64,000 nt of DNA from Chitinophagales bacterium (GTDB lineage: Bacteria; Bacteroidota; Bacteroidia; Chitinophagales; LD1): assembly GCA_016787045.1 (NCBI GenBank), contig JAEUVA010000046.1:1-64000 (forward strand), written 5' to 3'. Shown piece after piece: positions 30,555-37,969 of this stretch (positions are counted from its first letter, which is position 1; each line of letters begins with the position of its first letter). The position numbers were made by a program, and so were the translations under genes. A model generated the notes under the pieces. The model ran no database searches. It was not told the origin of the DNA and was given only the letters and a program-made list of their open reading frames with translations.

Positions 30555-31502
30555 CTATTTGGTTATCGTAAATACATCGGTAGGGGTGGCCGGGTTGGCT
30601 GCATTAAAATATTCTATTACACAAGTGTTTTTACCGGCACGTACTTTTAGCGCACCAAAACCGGTGTCTTCACAAAACAGATTGAAACGGTTAGTGTCAA
30701 TGGTTTTAGCGGTGCAACTGTAGGTGTGCTCATTGCCGCTATTGCCTATGATAATGTAAACGGGTTTTGCACCGCTTTTTTCGGTAATACGTTCGTAGAT
30801 ATGGTCGTGGCCGCAGAGTACAGCATCAGCTCCCCAATCACCATAAGGCAACTGCATGGCTTCGTTGCTGCCGTGCCCTCCGGTAGAGTAAGGCGGATGG
30901 TGGAAATACACAATTTTAAAAGTAGCTGTACTGGTTGCCAATTTTTCTTTCAGCCAGTTTTTTACGCTTTCATCTACCTTGCCCGAAATGCCGGTATTGA
31001 GCGAAAAGAAATGCACCGTGCCCCACACAAAATCGTAGGTGCGCTCATCATTGGGCAGAGTAAAATAATCTAAGTATGGACGCAAGGCAGGTACCGAGTA
31101 GTTATCGTGATTTCCGGGGCTCGGAAAAAAGCGATTTTTCTTTTCATCAGCCGCAGCGCCTTTGCACACCCGGTCTGACGGAGCATCGGGGTTATATATA
31201 AAATCGCAATAATACTTACCAATGTTATTGACAATGGTACCAGCACTGCCTACCGGGTAATTGTTATCACCGGTGGTTATCACAAACTCCGGGCTCCAGC
31301 TTTTTACCATGTTAGCCACATCACCCTCGGCTTTGGAGTCTGTGCCAAAATCTCCAATTACGGCAAACTGTACCGTGTCTGACGGGTAGTTGGGCGAGGG
31401 CTTAACCAATGGAGAATCTACCGGAAGTTTGGCGCAGGCGCATGAAGAAAACAGAATGGCTATACACATAGCAGAACTAAAAAGTGGGAATACAGAATTC
31501 AT
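30555..31502 (-). CDS. Metallophosphoesterase lipoprotein (purple acid phosphatase-like)
   Basis: A 315-residue exported phosphatase with lipobox SSCAC (Cys near 21). Metal ligands appear in order: GDFG, TTGDNNY, PGNHDNY, FHHPPY and CGHDHIYER. Spacing and the GDNNY motif resemble tartrate-resistant acid phosphatase/PhoD-like enzymes that release phosphate from organic esters outside the inner membrane. No phosphate-starvation box is recognisable and no phosphate transport gene is near. It is a single gene. Confidence 0.85.
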   Translation of the reverse strand: MNSVFPLFSSAMCIAILFSSCACAKLPVDSPLVKPSPNYPSDTVQFAVIGDFGTDSKAEGDVANMVKSWSPEFVITTGDNNYPVGSAGTIVNNIGKYYCDFIYNPDAPSDRVCKGAAADEKKNRFFPSPGNHDNYSVPALRPYLDYFTLPNDERTYDFVWGTVHFFSLNTGISGKVDESVKNWLKEKLATSTATFKIVYFHHPPYSTGGHGSNEAMQLPYGDWGADAVLCGHDHIYERITEKSGAKPVYIIIGNSGNEHTYSCTAKTIDTNRFNLFCEDTGFGALKVRAGKNTCVIEYFNAANPATPTDVFTITK

Positions 31503-31559
31503 GAATATGGTTTGAGGAAATGAGTTTTTTCTTAAAAGTTTTGGTAGTGCATAAATAAA

Positions 31560-31590
31560 AAAACCTGCACCAAGCGGTACAGGTTTTTAT
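31560..31590 (-). terminator. Terminator after tRNA-His
   Basis: Stem AAACCTGTAC / GTGCAGGTTT (one mismatch) with flanking A and T runs lies 10 bp downstream of tRNA-His on the minus strand. Confidence 0.75.
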
Positions 31591-31598
31591 TTTAAAAG

Positions 31599-31673
31599 GG
31601 TGGCCAATGGGACTCGAACCCACGACCCTCAGAACCACAATCTGATGTTCTAACCAGCTGAACTATGGCCACC
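31599..31673 (-). tRNA. tRNA-His (anticodon GTG)
   Basis: Complete cloverleaf on the minus strand. The acceptor is extended by the His-specific G-1:C73 pair (GGTGGCCA / TGGCCACC). The anticodon stem TCAGA has loop TTGTGGT (GTG). The T arm contains GGTTCGAGTCCC. CCA is not encoded. It has its own promoter and terminator. Confidence 0.96.
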
Positions 31674-31685
31674 GTGAACGGGCGG

Positions 31686-31715
31686 CAAAGATAATCGCAG
31701 TGTTTGATTTAGCAA
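31686..31715 (-). promoter_or_regulatory. Promoter of tRNA-His
   Basis: Minus strand TTG (31713-31715), 19 nt, TATCTTTG (31686-31693), then GC-rich CCGCCCG just ahead of the tRNA. Confidence 0.65.
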
Positions 31716-31780
31716 CGGCAAAATGAATCTCACTTCTGATTTAGTATTAAATCAACACTTTGTAACTTGCTATCAGAAAT

Positions 31781-32650
31781 TTACTCCTGTGCTGCCTGCA
31801 AGGTATTCAACAAGAGCGAAACCACCGTCATAGGTCCCACCCCACCGGGTACGGGTGTAATGGCTGCGCATTTCTGCGAAACTTCATCAAACTTTACATC
31901 GCCTTTTAATCGCCAGCCGGCTTTGGTGGTGGGGTCAGTTACGCGCGTGGTGCCTACGTCTATCACTACAGCGCCATCTTTCACCATATCTGCTGTTAGA
32001 AACTCCGGTTTGCCGAGGGCTGCTATAATGATGTCTGCCTGGCGGGTAACTTCGGCCAGGTTTTTAGTGCGTGAGTGGCAAACGGTTACGGTGGCATTAC
32101 CGGTTTTGCTCTGCCCACTCATGAGTATGCTCATTGGGCGACCCACAATGTTGCTGCGGCCTATTACTACACAGTGCTTACCGGAAGTTTCTATGCCATA
32201 CCGCTCCAATATTTTGGTAATGCCCAGTGGTGTTGCCGAAACAAAGGCAGGTAAGCCGAGTGTAACCTTGCCCACATTCACCGGATGAAAACCATCTACA
32301 TCTTTAGCCGGATCTACACTCATCAACACTTTATCGGCATCTATATGTTTGGGCAGGGGCAACTGTACAATAAACCCGTGTATGGAGGGATTTTCGTTCA
32401 GCTTTTTCACCTCGTTGAGCAAAAACTCTTCGGTAATATTTTCGTCAAAATGCAGGAGCGTAGATTGAAAACCCACCTGCTCGCAGGCCTTTACTTTGTG
32501 CCCTACGTAAGTCAAACTGCCCCCATCGTTTCCTACCAATATAGCCGCCAGATGCGGAGCGGGTTTACCGGCCGCTACAAGGGCATCTACCGATTGCTTT
32601 ATTTCCAGCTTAAGCTCATCGGCTAATTTTTTTCCATCTAAAAGCAGCAT
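31781..32650 (-). CDS. folD: Bifunctional methylenetetrahydrofolate dehydrogenase / methenyltetrahydrofolate cyclohydrolase
   Basis: Interconverts 5,10-methylene-, 5,10-methenyl- and 10-formyl-THF using NADP. The 289-residue protein has the active-site YVGHK (Tyr48, Lys52), the substrate loop QLPLPKHID, the Rossmann motif [10 protein letters not shown] and the C-terminal [10 protein letters not shown]. It links to gcvP in one-carbon metabolism, but the genes are not co-transcribed. Confidence 0.96.
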   Translation of the reverse strand: MLLLDGKKLADELKLEIKQSVDALVAAGKPAPHLAAILVGNDGGSLTYVGHKVKACEQVGFQSTLLHFDENITEEFLLNEVKKLNENPSIHGFIVQLPLPKHIDADKVLMSVDPAKDVDGFHPVNVGKVTLGLPAFVSATPLGITKILERYGIETSGKHCVVIGRSNIVGRPMSILMSGQSKTGNATVTVCHSRTKNLAEVTRQADIIIAALGKPEFLTADMVKDGAVVIDVGTTRVTDPTTKAGWRLKGDVKFDEVSQKCAAITPVPGGVGPMTVVSLLLNTLQAAQE

Positions 32651-32750
32651 GGTAATCAGTATTTATGGGCGGCAAATAAAGCCAAAAATCAGAGCCGTAT
32701 GCTTGGTTTAAGAAGGTAAAAATTCGGGTTTCTATTCTCAATTCTGCGAT

Positions 32751-32758
32751 TATATTTG
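32751..32758 (+). promoter_or_regulatory. -7 box of the prs promoter
   Basis: TATATTTG matches the Bacteroidota -7 consensus exactly; the upstream -33 (GTTT at 32728-32731) is weak. Its position rules out translation starting at 32756 and supports the start at 32780. Confidence 0.5.
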
Positions 32759-32779
32759 CACACCCTAAAAAAGACCGTT

Positions 32780-33733
32780 ATGCTGCTGACCACCGATGTG
32801 AAGTTATTTACCGGCACGGCCACCAAATATCTTGCAGAGGATATAGCCGACATCTACGGACAGTCGTTAGGGAAAATGGACGTTCTTCAATTTAGTGACG
32901 GGGAGTTTCAACCCGAAATCAAAGAAAGTGTGCGCGGTGCGTTTGTGTTTATTATACAAAGCACTCCGCCTCCGGGCGATAACATCATGGAATTGTTGAT
33001 GATGATAGACGCTGCCAAACGTGCCTCTGCCGATTACATTACCGCAGTAATTCCGTATTTTGGCTACGCTCGGCAAGACCGCAAAGACCGCCCTCGCGTA
33101 GGTATCGCAGCCAAGCTGATTGCCAATTTACTTACCGCAGCCGGTGCCGACCGCGTAATGACCATGGATTTACATGCCGGGCAGATACAGGGCTTTTTTG
33201 ATATACCGGTTGATCACCTCAATGGCTCGGCCATCTTTTTGCCATTTATTCAAAAGCAAAAGTGGGATAACCTCTGCTTTGCTTCACCAGATGTGGGTTC
33301 TGTGAAACGTGCACGCATCTACGCCCAGCATTTTAATGCCGACATGGTGATATGCGATAAGTACCGCAAAAAAGCCAATGAGGTAGCCGAGATGACTTTG
33401 ATAGGTAGTGTGGAAGGCAAAAATGTGGTCCTGTGTGACGATATGATTGATACCGGTGGCACCCTTTGCAATGCAGCTAACCTGATTATGGAAAAAGGTG
33501 CCAAGAGCGTTCGCGCTATTTGTACACATGCAGTGCTATCGGGCAAAGCGGTAGAGAATATTGAGAAAAGCCAGTTGAGCGAACTGATTGTAACCAATAC
33601 TTTGCCTATTGCTAATGGTAAAGATTCGGCAAAAATTAAAGTACTGAGTGTGGCTAAACTTTTTGCACAGGCCATTCGCAATACACACGAGCACAAGAGT
33701 ATCAATTCACTTTTCTTAACCCCTTCGGTTTAA
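32780..33733 (+). CDS. prs: Ribose-phosphate pyrophosphokinase
   Basis: Makes PRPP from ribose 5-phosphate and ATP for purine, pyrimidine, His and Trp synthesis. From this start it is 317 residues, the normal length. It has FSDGEF, the flexible-loop motif YFGYARQDRKDRPR, the catalytic MDLHAGQIQGFFD and the PRPP-binding VVLCDDMIDTGGT. rplY follows after 51 bp and is probably co-transcribed. Confidence 0.95.
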   Translation: MLLTTDVKLFTGTATKYLAEDIADIYGQSLGKMDVLQFSDGEFQPEIKESVRGAFVFIIQSTPPPGDNIMELLMMIDAAKRASADYITAVIPYFGYARQDRKDRPRVGIAAKLIANLLTAAGADRVMTMDLHAGQIQGFFDIPVDHLNGSAIFLPFIQKQKWDNLCFASPDVGSVKRARIYAQHFNADMVICDKYRKKANEVAEMTLIGSVEGKNVVLCDDMIDTGGTLCNAANLIMEKGAKSVRAICTHAVLSGKAVENIEKSQLSELIVTNTLPIANGKDSAKIKVLSVAKLFAQAIRNTHEHKSINSLFLTPSV

Positions 33734-33784
33734 TTCAAAAAACAGATAAACTTTTTTTAATCACCAAACCCATTCAACAAAAAA

Positions 33785-34417
33785 ATGGAAACAGTAATCA
33801 TCAACGGCACGCCAAGAACCGAACTAGGTAAAAAGGCTACGCGTGCCCTGCGCAAGGCAGGAAACGTTCCTTGCAATTTGTACGGAGGAGCCGAAACGCT
33901 CAATTTTTATGCCCCGGTAAGCGAGTTTCGCAAGTTGGTTTTCACACCCGAGTTTCAGGTGGCCGAAATCCACCTGAACGGCAAAACTTACAGAGGTATT
34001 TTGAAAGATACCCAGTTTGACCCGATAAAGGACAACATGCTGCATGCCGACTTTCAGGAACTGCAAGACAATGTAAAGGTAAAAGTGGCTGTGCCGCTTC
34101 GCTTAAAAGGAACCGCCAAAGGCATTACTGCCGGTGGTAAATTAGAGCAAGTAGAGCGCAGATTGCTGGTACTGGCTTTGCCTAAAGATTTAGTAAGCCA
34201 CTTAGAATACGATGTAACCGGTATGGATTTAGGCGCTATTGCCCGCGTACGCGATTTGCAATCATCTTACCCTAACCTTACTTTCCTCATTTCGGGCTCT
34301 AACCCTTTTGCTCGCCTACAAGTGCCTCGCGCTGTTAAAGAAGAAGCTGCCGCACCTGCTGCTGCCGCTGCTCCTGCCGCTGCCGCACCTGCCAAAGCAG
34401 AGGAAAAGAAAAAGTAA
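33785..34417 (+). CDS. rplY: 50S ribosomal protein bL25, long (CTC/TL5) form
   Basis: Binds 5S rRNA in the large subunit. The 210-residue protein has the N-terminal L25 domain (GTPRTELGKKATRALRKAG onward, residues ~5-95), the C-terminal TL5 beta domain (~100-185), and an Ala/Pro-rich tail ending in lysines, common in Bacteroidota. Terminator at 34441-34471. Confidence 0.94.
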   Translation: METVIINGTPRTELGKKATRALRKAGNVPCNLYGGAETLNFYAPVSEFRKLVFTPEFQVAEIHLNGKTYRGILKDTQFDPIKDNMLHADFQELQDNVKVKVAVPLRLKGTAKGITAGGKLEQVERRLLVLALPKDLVSHLEYDVTGMDLGAIARVRDLQSSYPNLTFLISGSNPFARLQVPRAVKEEAAAPAAAAAPAAAAPAKAEEKKK

Positions 34418-34440
34418 TTTCTTTATCACCGCATATCACA

Positions 34441-34471
34441 AAAAAGCCGCTTCTAAAAAGCGGCTTTTTTT
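34441..34471 (+). terminator. Terminator after rplY
   Basis: Stem AAAGCCGCTT / AAGCGGCTTT followed by T6, 24 bp after the rplY stop. Confidence 0.9.
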
Positions 34472-34510
34472 ATGCCTTTAGCTGTTTTATTTGCTACCAA
34501 TACCAACGCA

Positions 34511-34936
34511 CTACAAGAAACTATCAACTGCCAGCACATAACTCTCTAAACCAAAACCGGCTACTACGCCTTTACAAACCCCGCTCATTAAACTCTGGTG
34601 CCTAAACTCTTCGCGAGCGTATGGGTTAGAAATGTGTACTTCTATAACCGGTGTTTTGATGGCCGCCACCGCATCGCGAATAGCCACACTGGTGTGTGTA
34701 TAGCCCCCGGCATTGAGTAAAATGCCGTGGTAGGTAAACCCTACTTCTTGTATTTTATCTATCAACTCGCCCTCTATGTTAGATTGAAAAAAACTGAGTT
34801 GTACCTCATCGGCATATACTTCTTTGATGTCGTCAAAAAACTCTTCAAAGCTCATATCGCCATAAATATCGGGTTCGCGCTTGCCCAGCAGATTGAGGTT
34901 GGGCCCGTTAATGATGATGATTTTCTTTTTACTCAT
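34511..34936 (-). CDS. aroQ: 3-dehydroquinate dehydratase, type II
   Basis: Third step of the shikimate pathway. At 141 residues it is the normal dodecameric type II size. It has the opening GPNLNLLGKREPDIYG with the catalytic Tyr in the flexible loop, NAGGYTHTS, and the catalytic His in EVHISNPYAREEFR. It is monocistronic, with no other aro gene near. Confidence 0.96.
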   Translation of the reverse strand: MSKKKIIIINGPNLNLLGKREPDIYGDMSFEEFFDDIKEVYADEVQLSFFQSNIEGELIDKIQEVGFTYHGILLNAGGYTHTSVAIRDAVAAIKTPVIEVHISNPYAREEFRHQSLMSGVCKGVVAGFGLESYVLAVDSFL

Positions 34937-34944
34937 GCCCGAAA

Positions 34945-34972
34945 AATAAAAAAGCCCCGGAAATGGGGCTTA
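34945..34972 (-). terminator. Terminator of the small-gene pair
   Basis: On the minus strand AAGCCCC / GGGGCTT with a 6-nt loop and a T6 run, 22 bp after the stop at 34994. Confidence 0.8.
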
Positions 34973-34993
34973 TATATGCTTGTACAGTGTGCT

Positions 34994-35194
34994 CTACCGC
35001 TGTTTCACCATTTTTTTGGTGGCTATGGTTTTGCCGTTAACTACAAGGGTGTAGCTGTATCCAACAGCTCTATTTATTTGCCCTGCAAAATCAGGACAAG
35101 TATCATACTCCTCAAAACTCGGGTTAGGCACCAAGTTTTGTGCATGCAAAATGCCCATACAAAAAAGCATTAAGAGCAAGTAATAATGTTTCAT
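34994..35194 (-). CDS. Small exported protein, likely remnant of a larger T9SS/OmpA-type protein
   Basis: A 66-residue product with a signal peptide (MKHYYLLLMLFCMGILHAQ) followed at once by NLVPNPSFEEYDTCPD. That motif normally opens large Bacteroidota surface proteins of 400 residues or more. Here it runs only to a short basic tail (IATKKMVKQR). It therefore looks like a 5' fragment joined to an unrelated end. It has a terminator and follows the 62-residue gene upstream by 31 bp, so the pair may still be expressed. Confidence 0.5.
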   Translation of the reverse strand: MKHYYLLLMLFCMGILHAQNLVPNPSFEEYDTCPDFAGQINRAVGYSYTLVVNGKTIATKKMVKQR

Positions 35195-35225
35195 GCGCAG
35201 TGGTTTTATTGTAGTAAAAGAAAAG

Positions 35226-35414
35226 CTAATTGTTGGTAGTGGCAAATACTTTTTGTTTTAACTCCTCCACTTCTTTTTGCAAATCGGTAATAAGGGCCAG
35301 CAGGTCTTTGGCTTGGGTTTTGTCTAATACTAAAAACTGTGTGGCAGCTATGGTACTATGCCCCACACACCATCCGCTTGCCATTAAAATAAGCAGGAGT
35401 AAAGTATAACGCAT
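35226..35414 (-). CDS. Small exported coiled-coil protein
   Basis: A 62-residue product: signal peptide (MRYTLLLLILMASGWCVGHS) and then a short amphipathic helix with heptad Leu/Ile/Val spacing (DLLALITDLQKEVEELKQKV). It is too short for an enzyme. Such coiled coils end trimeric or chaperone-tail proteins, so this may be a shortened relic. It is in one transcript with the 66-residue gene downstream. Confidence 0.5.
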   Translation of the reverse strand: MRYTLLLLILMASGWCVGHSTIAATQFLVLDKTQAKDLLALITDLQKEVEELKQKVFATTNN

Positions 35415-35570
35415 AGGCAATAGTTTAAGGTGATGCTATAAAGGTATAACTTATGCTATAAATAATGCATGTAAGAGCAGTTGTTTTATTTCCTCATTTT
35501 TTGCTGCCATAGGCAAATGGCTTGGCAAGTACCGCCTCAGCGGCCAGCACTAAATACCTCTGCACCTTTA

Positions 35571-35870
35571 CGTACATGCGCTAAGTAAAACCTACTGCCC
35601 TAACGCGCAGGCGTATTGGCTCTAAGCGGCACTTACAACCACAACGTGCAGGCGTATTGGCTCTAAGTAACACCTACTGCCATAACGTGCAGCCGTATTA
35701 CCTCTAAGCTGCACTTACTACCCTAACGCACAGGCGTATTGGTTCTAAGCGACACTTACTACCCTAACGTGCAGCCGTATTGGCTCTAAGTAACATCTAC
35801 TGGCCTAACGCGCAGGCGCTATAGTACTAAGTAACAACTGATGCCATAACGTGCAGGCGTATTGGCTGTT
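35571..35870. repeat. 41-bp minisatellite, about 7-8 copies
   Basis: The core CGTATTGGCTCTAAG recurs at positions 35571 (degenerate), 35612, 35653, 35694, 35735, 35776, 35817 and 35858, an exact 41-bp period. Units are about 80-90% alike, with no spacers. The period is not a multiple of three and no reading frame runs through. The rest of 35415-35950 has no recognisable gene. Confidence 0.9.
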
Positions 35871-35954
35871 ACTAGTTAGCAGTGGGTATTTATTAAGTAA
35901 CGAAGTTTGCAACCGCCCGTAGAGGGTACCTATTTCCGCTTTTTCAATATAAGT

Positions 35955-35982
35955 AAATAAAAAAGCCCCGTAAATGGGGCTT
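35955..35982 (-). terminator. Terminator of tRNA-Lys
   Basis: Minus strand AAGCCCC / GGGGCTT plus a T-run 10 bp downstream of tRNA-Lys. The same hairpin with a near-identical loop ends the small-gene pair at 34945. Confidence 0.8.
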
Positions 35983-35991
35983 AGAGTGTTT

Positions 35992-36067
35992 TGGTGATTT
36001 TGCCGGGATTCGAACCCGGGACCCATACATTAAAAGTGTATTGCTCTACCAGCTGAGCTACAAAATC
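35992..36067 (-). tRNA. tRNA-Lys (anticodon TTT)
   Basis: Complete cloverleaf on the minus strand: acceptor GATTTTG/CAAAATC, anticodon stem ATACA with loop CTTTTAA (TTT), and T arm CCGGGTTCGAATCCCGG. The discriminator is A73 and CCA follows in the DNA (35992-35994), unlike the other tRNAs in the window. Confidence 0.96.
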
Positions 36068-36093
36068 AAACCCTGCTTTTTAAAAGCGGAGCG

Positions 36094-36101
36094 CAAATAT
36101 A
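36094..36101 (-). promoter_or_regulatory. -7 box of the tRNA-Lys promoter
   Basis: TATATTTG on the minus strand followed by CGCTCCGC, 27 bp upstream of the tRNA. The -33 element is weak (TTTA). Confidence 0.55.
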
Positions 36102-36165
36102 GAAGCATCGTCCGAAAATAAAACTGCGTGTTGAAAAAAATTACACAACCCGTGTGGATAGCCGC

Positions 36166-36690
36166 TTACTTCTGCAATATCACTCCTTCAGCTAAAAACA
36201 CTATCTCTTTTTTGGGCTCGGTAATTTTGCTGATTTCCTCAGCGCTTTTACCGGCATCTTCGGCATAGTGGCGCAGTTGCTCTACCGATGTGGTAGCCCA
36301 CGATGCGGTGCCTTGAGCAATAAACTTTTTTCCTGATGCATCTTTAGGCATAAAAAAGGCATAATCTTTAAAGCGGATACGCATGCTTTTGCCGTTGCCC
36401 AAATCGGTGGTCATCCAGCAGCCCTTTACCTGACATACCGCTGCAATTTGCCCACTTATCTTTATATCTAACTTTTCTTTGTCTTTCATTCGCTCTGCAA
36501 GGGCATTAACGTTAATAGCACCATCGGCAGTTATAGTGGCACCATAGTATCCTTCTCCATTTTTCTTAGCATTCTTTTTGGCCTTTTTCTCTTTTTTGGC
36601 TTCTTTCTTTGGGTCGCAGGTGGCTCCGTTTTGAGCATACATGAATGTAGTGGCCAGTACCAGCATCATAAGTGCAAATGTCTTCTTCAT
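36166..36690 (-). CDS. DUF4920 exported protein
   Basis: A 174-residue protein: signal peptide to MYAQ (~20), a Lys-rich linker (KKEAKKEKKAKKNAKKNG), then a domain of ~120 residues with CQVKGCWM and the ASWATTSVEQLRHYAEDAGK region typical of DUF4920. The two cysteines in CQVKGCW are conserved in the family and could bind metal or form a disulfide. Its ATG overlaps the stop of the flavin reductase gene (ATGA), so it is the last gene of that operon. Function unknown. Confidence 0.8.
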   Translation of the reverse strand: MKKTFALMMLVLATTFMYAQNGATCDPKKEAKKEKKAKKNAKKNGEGYYGATITADGAINVNALAERMKDKEKLDIKISGQIAAVCQVKGCWMTTDLGNGKSMRIRFKDYAFFMPKDASGKKFIAQGTASWATTSVEQLRHYAEDAGKSAEEISKITEPKKEIVFLAEGVILQK

Positions 36691-37937
36691 AATTTTACAT
36701 TTTGTGTGGGCGAAAATAAAAGTTTGAGGTAAAACAGGGGGCTGCTCAAACGGGCACGCATGTCCATATCTTCAAACATGCACGATATGGTTTCGCGCAG
36801 CAGAGGGTTGGCGTTGGCCTTGCGCACTACCAAGTTAAACAACCACGGAAAGTTAACTAAGCGCTGCATGGTGTAGGATAACTGTAATTCGCTCCATAAC
36901 CGGTGGTACAACTCTGCGTCATACTGTTGTAAATTGGAACTTGAAAAATTGTTTTGCTGCGCACACTTGGCGGCCTGATTGGCGGCAAACATCCCACTCA
37001 TCATGGCGTTGCCTATGCCCTCACCGGTAAAGGGGTCTATAAGCTGTGCGGCATCGCCACACAGCAGGTATCCGGCTCCGCTCAACGGCCTTTTTTTTGA
37101 GCCGAGCGGCAAGCCAAATAATTTTACATCGCCAACCAAAGATGCTCTTTCAAACCGCTTGGCTATAGCCGGGTTTTCAGCTACTGCTTGTTGCAATAGT
37201 TTCTTTAAGTTGAGTTTACGGTCTTGCAGTTTATCTGCCCGCATACCTATGCCCACATTGGCATAGCCATCGGGCAATGGAAAAATCCAAAAATATCCCG
37301 GTAATACATTTTGGAGAAAATGGAGTTCAATGAAGTTTTCATCGTCTAAGCCCGATACGTTTTTATAGTATGCCCGCAGGCCAAAACAGTTGTGTGGTGG
37401 CTCGGTGGTAAGCCCGGCAATGTTTTTTGAAAAAGAAGAATACGCTCCATCGCAGGCAATCACCAAATCGCTTTCAAATATTTTTCCATCTTTTGAGGCC
37501 AACCTCCACCGTTCCTTTCGCTCAACTTCGCGCACTTCGGTGTTTTCGTGCAGGGTAATCAGCGGGTTGCTCTTGAGCTTTTCAGCTAACCAATTGTCAA
37601 AATACAATCGCTTAGCAATAAAGCCCGGAGCGGTAGTATTTTCCTTTTTAGTTTTGAAAGGCACCCGAAGCAACTCTCCGCTGGGCGCCACAAAGTTTAC
37701 CCCCCACGAAGGCAAAAACTCTTGTTGGTTTTCGCTCAACTCTTGCACTAAATTTTTATCTAATTTGTTGAGCACCTCTACCACCTTACCGCTCAGTGCA
37801 TCGCCACAAATTTTATCGCGGGGGAAAACAGCTTTATCAACAACAGTTGATGCCACCCCTTGCTTAGCTAAAAACAAAGCGGCTGCGGCCCCTGCGGGGC
37901 CGGCTCCAAGTATCAGTATTTTGCTATCGTGTGTAAT
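36687..37937 (-). CDS. FAD-dependent oxidoreductase, geranylgeranyl reductase family
   Basis: Single-component flavoprotein of about 416 residues. The dinucleotide fold KILILGAGPAGAAAA is right at the N-terminus, DG.YSSFSK and CGDAAQLIDPFTGEGIGNAMMSG follow, matching the GGR/lycopene cyclase-like family that reduces isoprenoid chains or related unsaturated lipids. No ATG, GTG or TTG lies ahead of the FAD motif: the frame is closed by TAA at 37946, and only ATT at 37937 (or CTG inside the motif) is available. A TTG at 37877 would delete the FAD loop. The AUU start is therefore inferred. The gene sits 32 bp after the TonB receptor and overlaps DUF4920. Confidence 0.75.
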   Translation of the reverse strand: MTHDSKILILGAGPAGAAAALFLAKQGVASTVVDKAVFPRDKICGDALSGKVVEVLNKLDKNLVQELSENQQEFLPSWGVNFVAPSGELLRVPFKTKKENTTAPGFIAKRLYFDNWLAEKLKSNPLITLHENTEVREVERKERWRLASKDGKIFESDLVIACDGAYSSFSKNIAGLTTEPPHNCFGLRAYYKNVSGLDDENFIELHFLQNVLPGYFWIFPLPDGYANVGIGMRADKLQDRKLNLKKLLQQAVAENPAIAKRFERASLVGDVKLFGLPLGSKKRPLSGAGYLLCGDAAQLIDPFTGEGIGNAMMSGMFAANQAAKCAQQNNFSSSNLQQYDAELYHRLWSELQLSYTMQRLVNFPWLFNLVVRKANANPLLRETISCMFEDMDMRARLSSPLFYLKLLFSPTQNVKL

Positions 37938-37969
37938 GGTTAGATGTTAAGTGCTGCGAATATGGTTTT

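Noticed and set aside
35571-35870. CRISPR array from the 41-bp repeat
   Set aside because: Units abut without spacers and vary internally; no cas genes.
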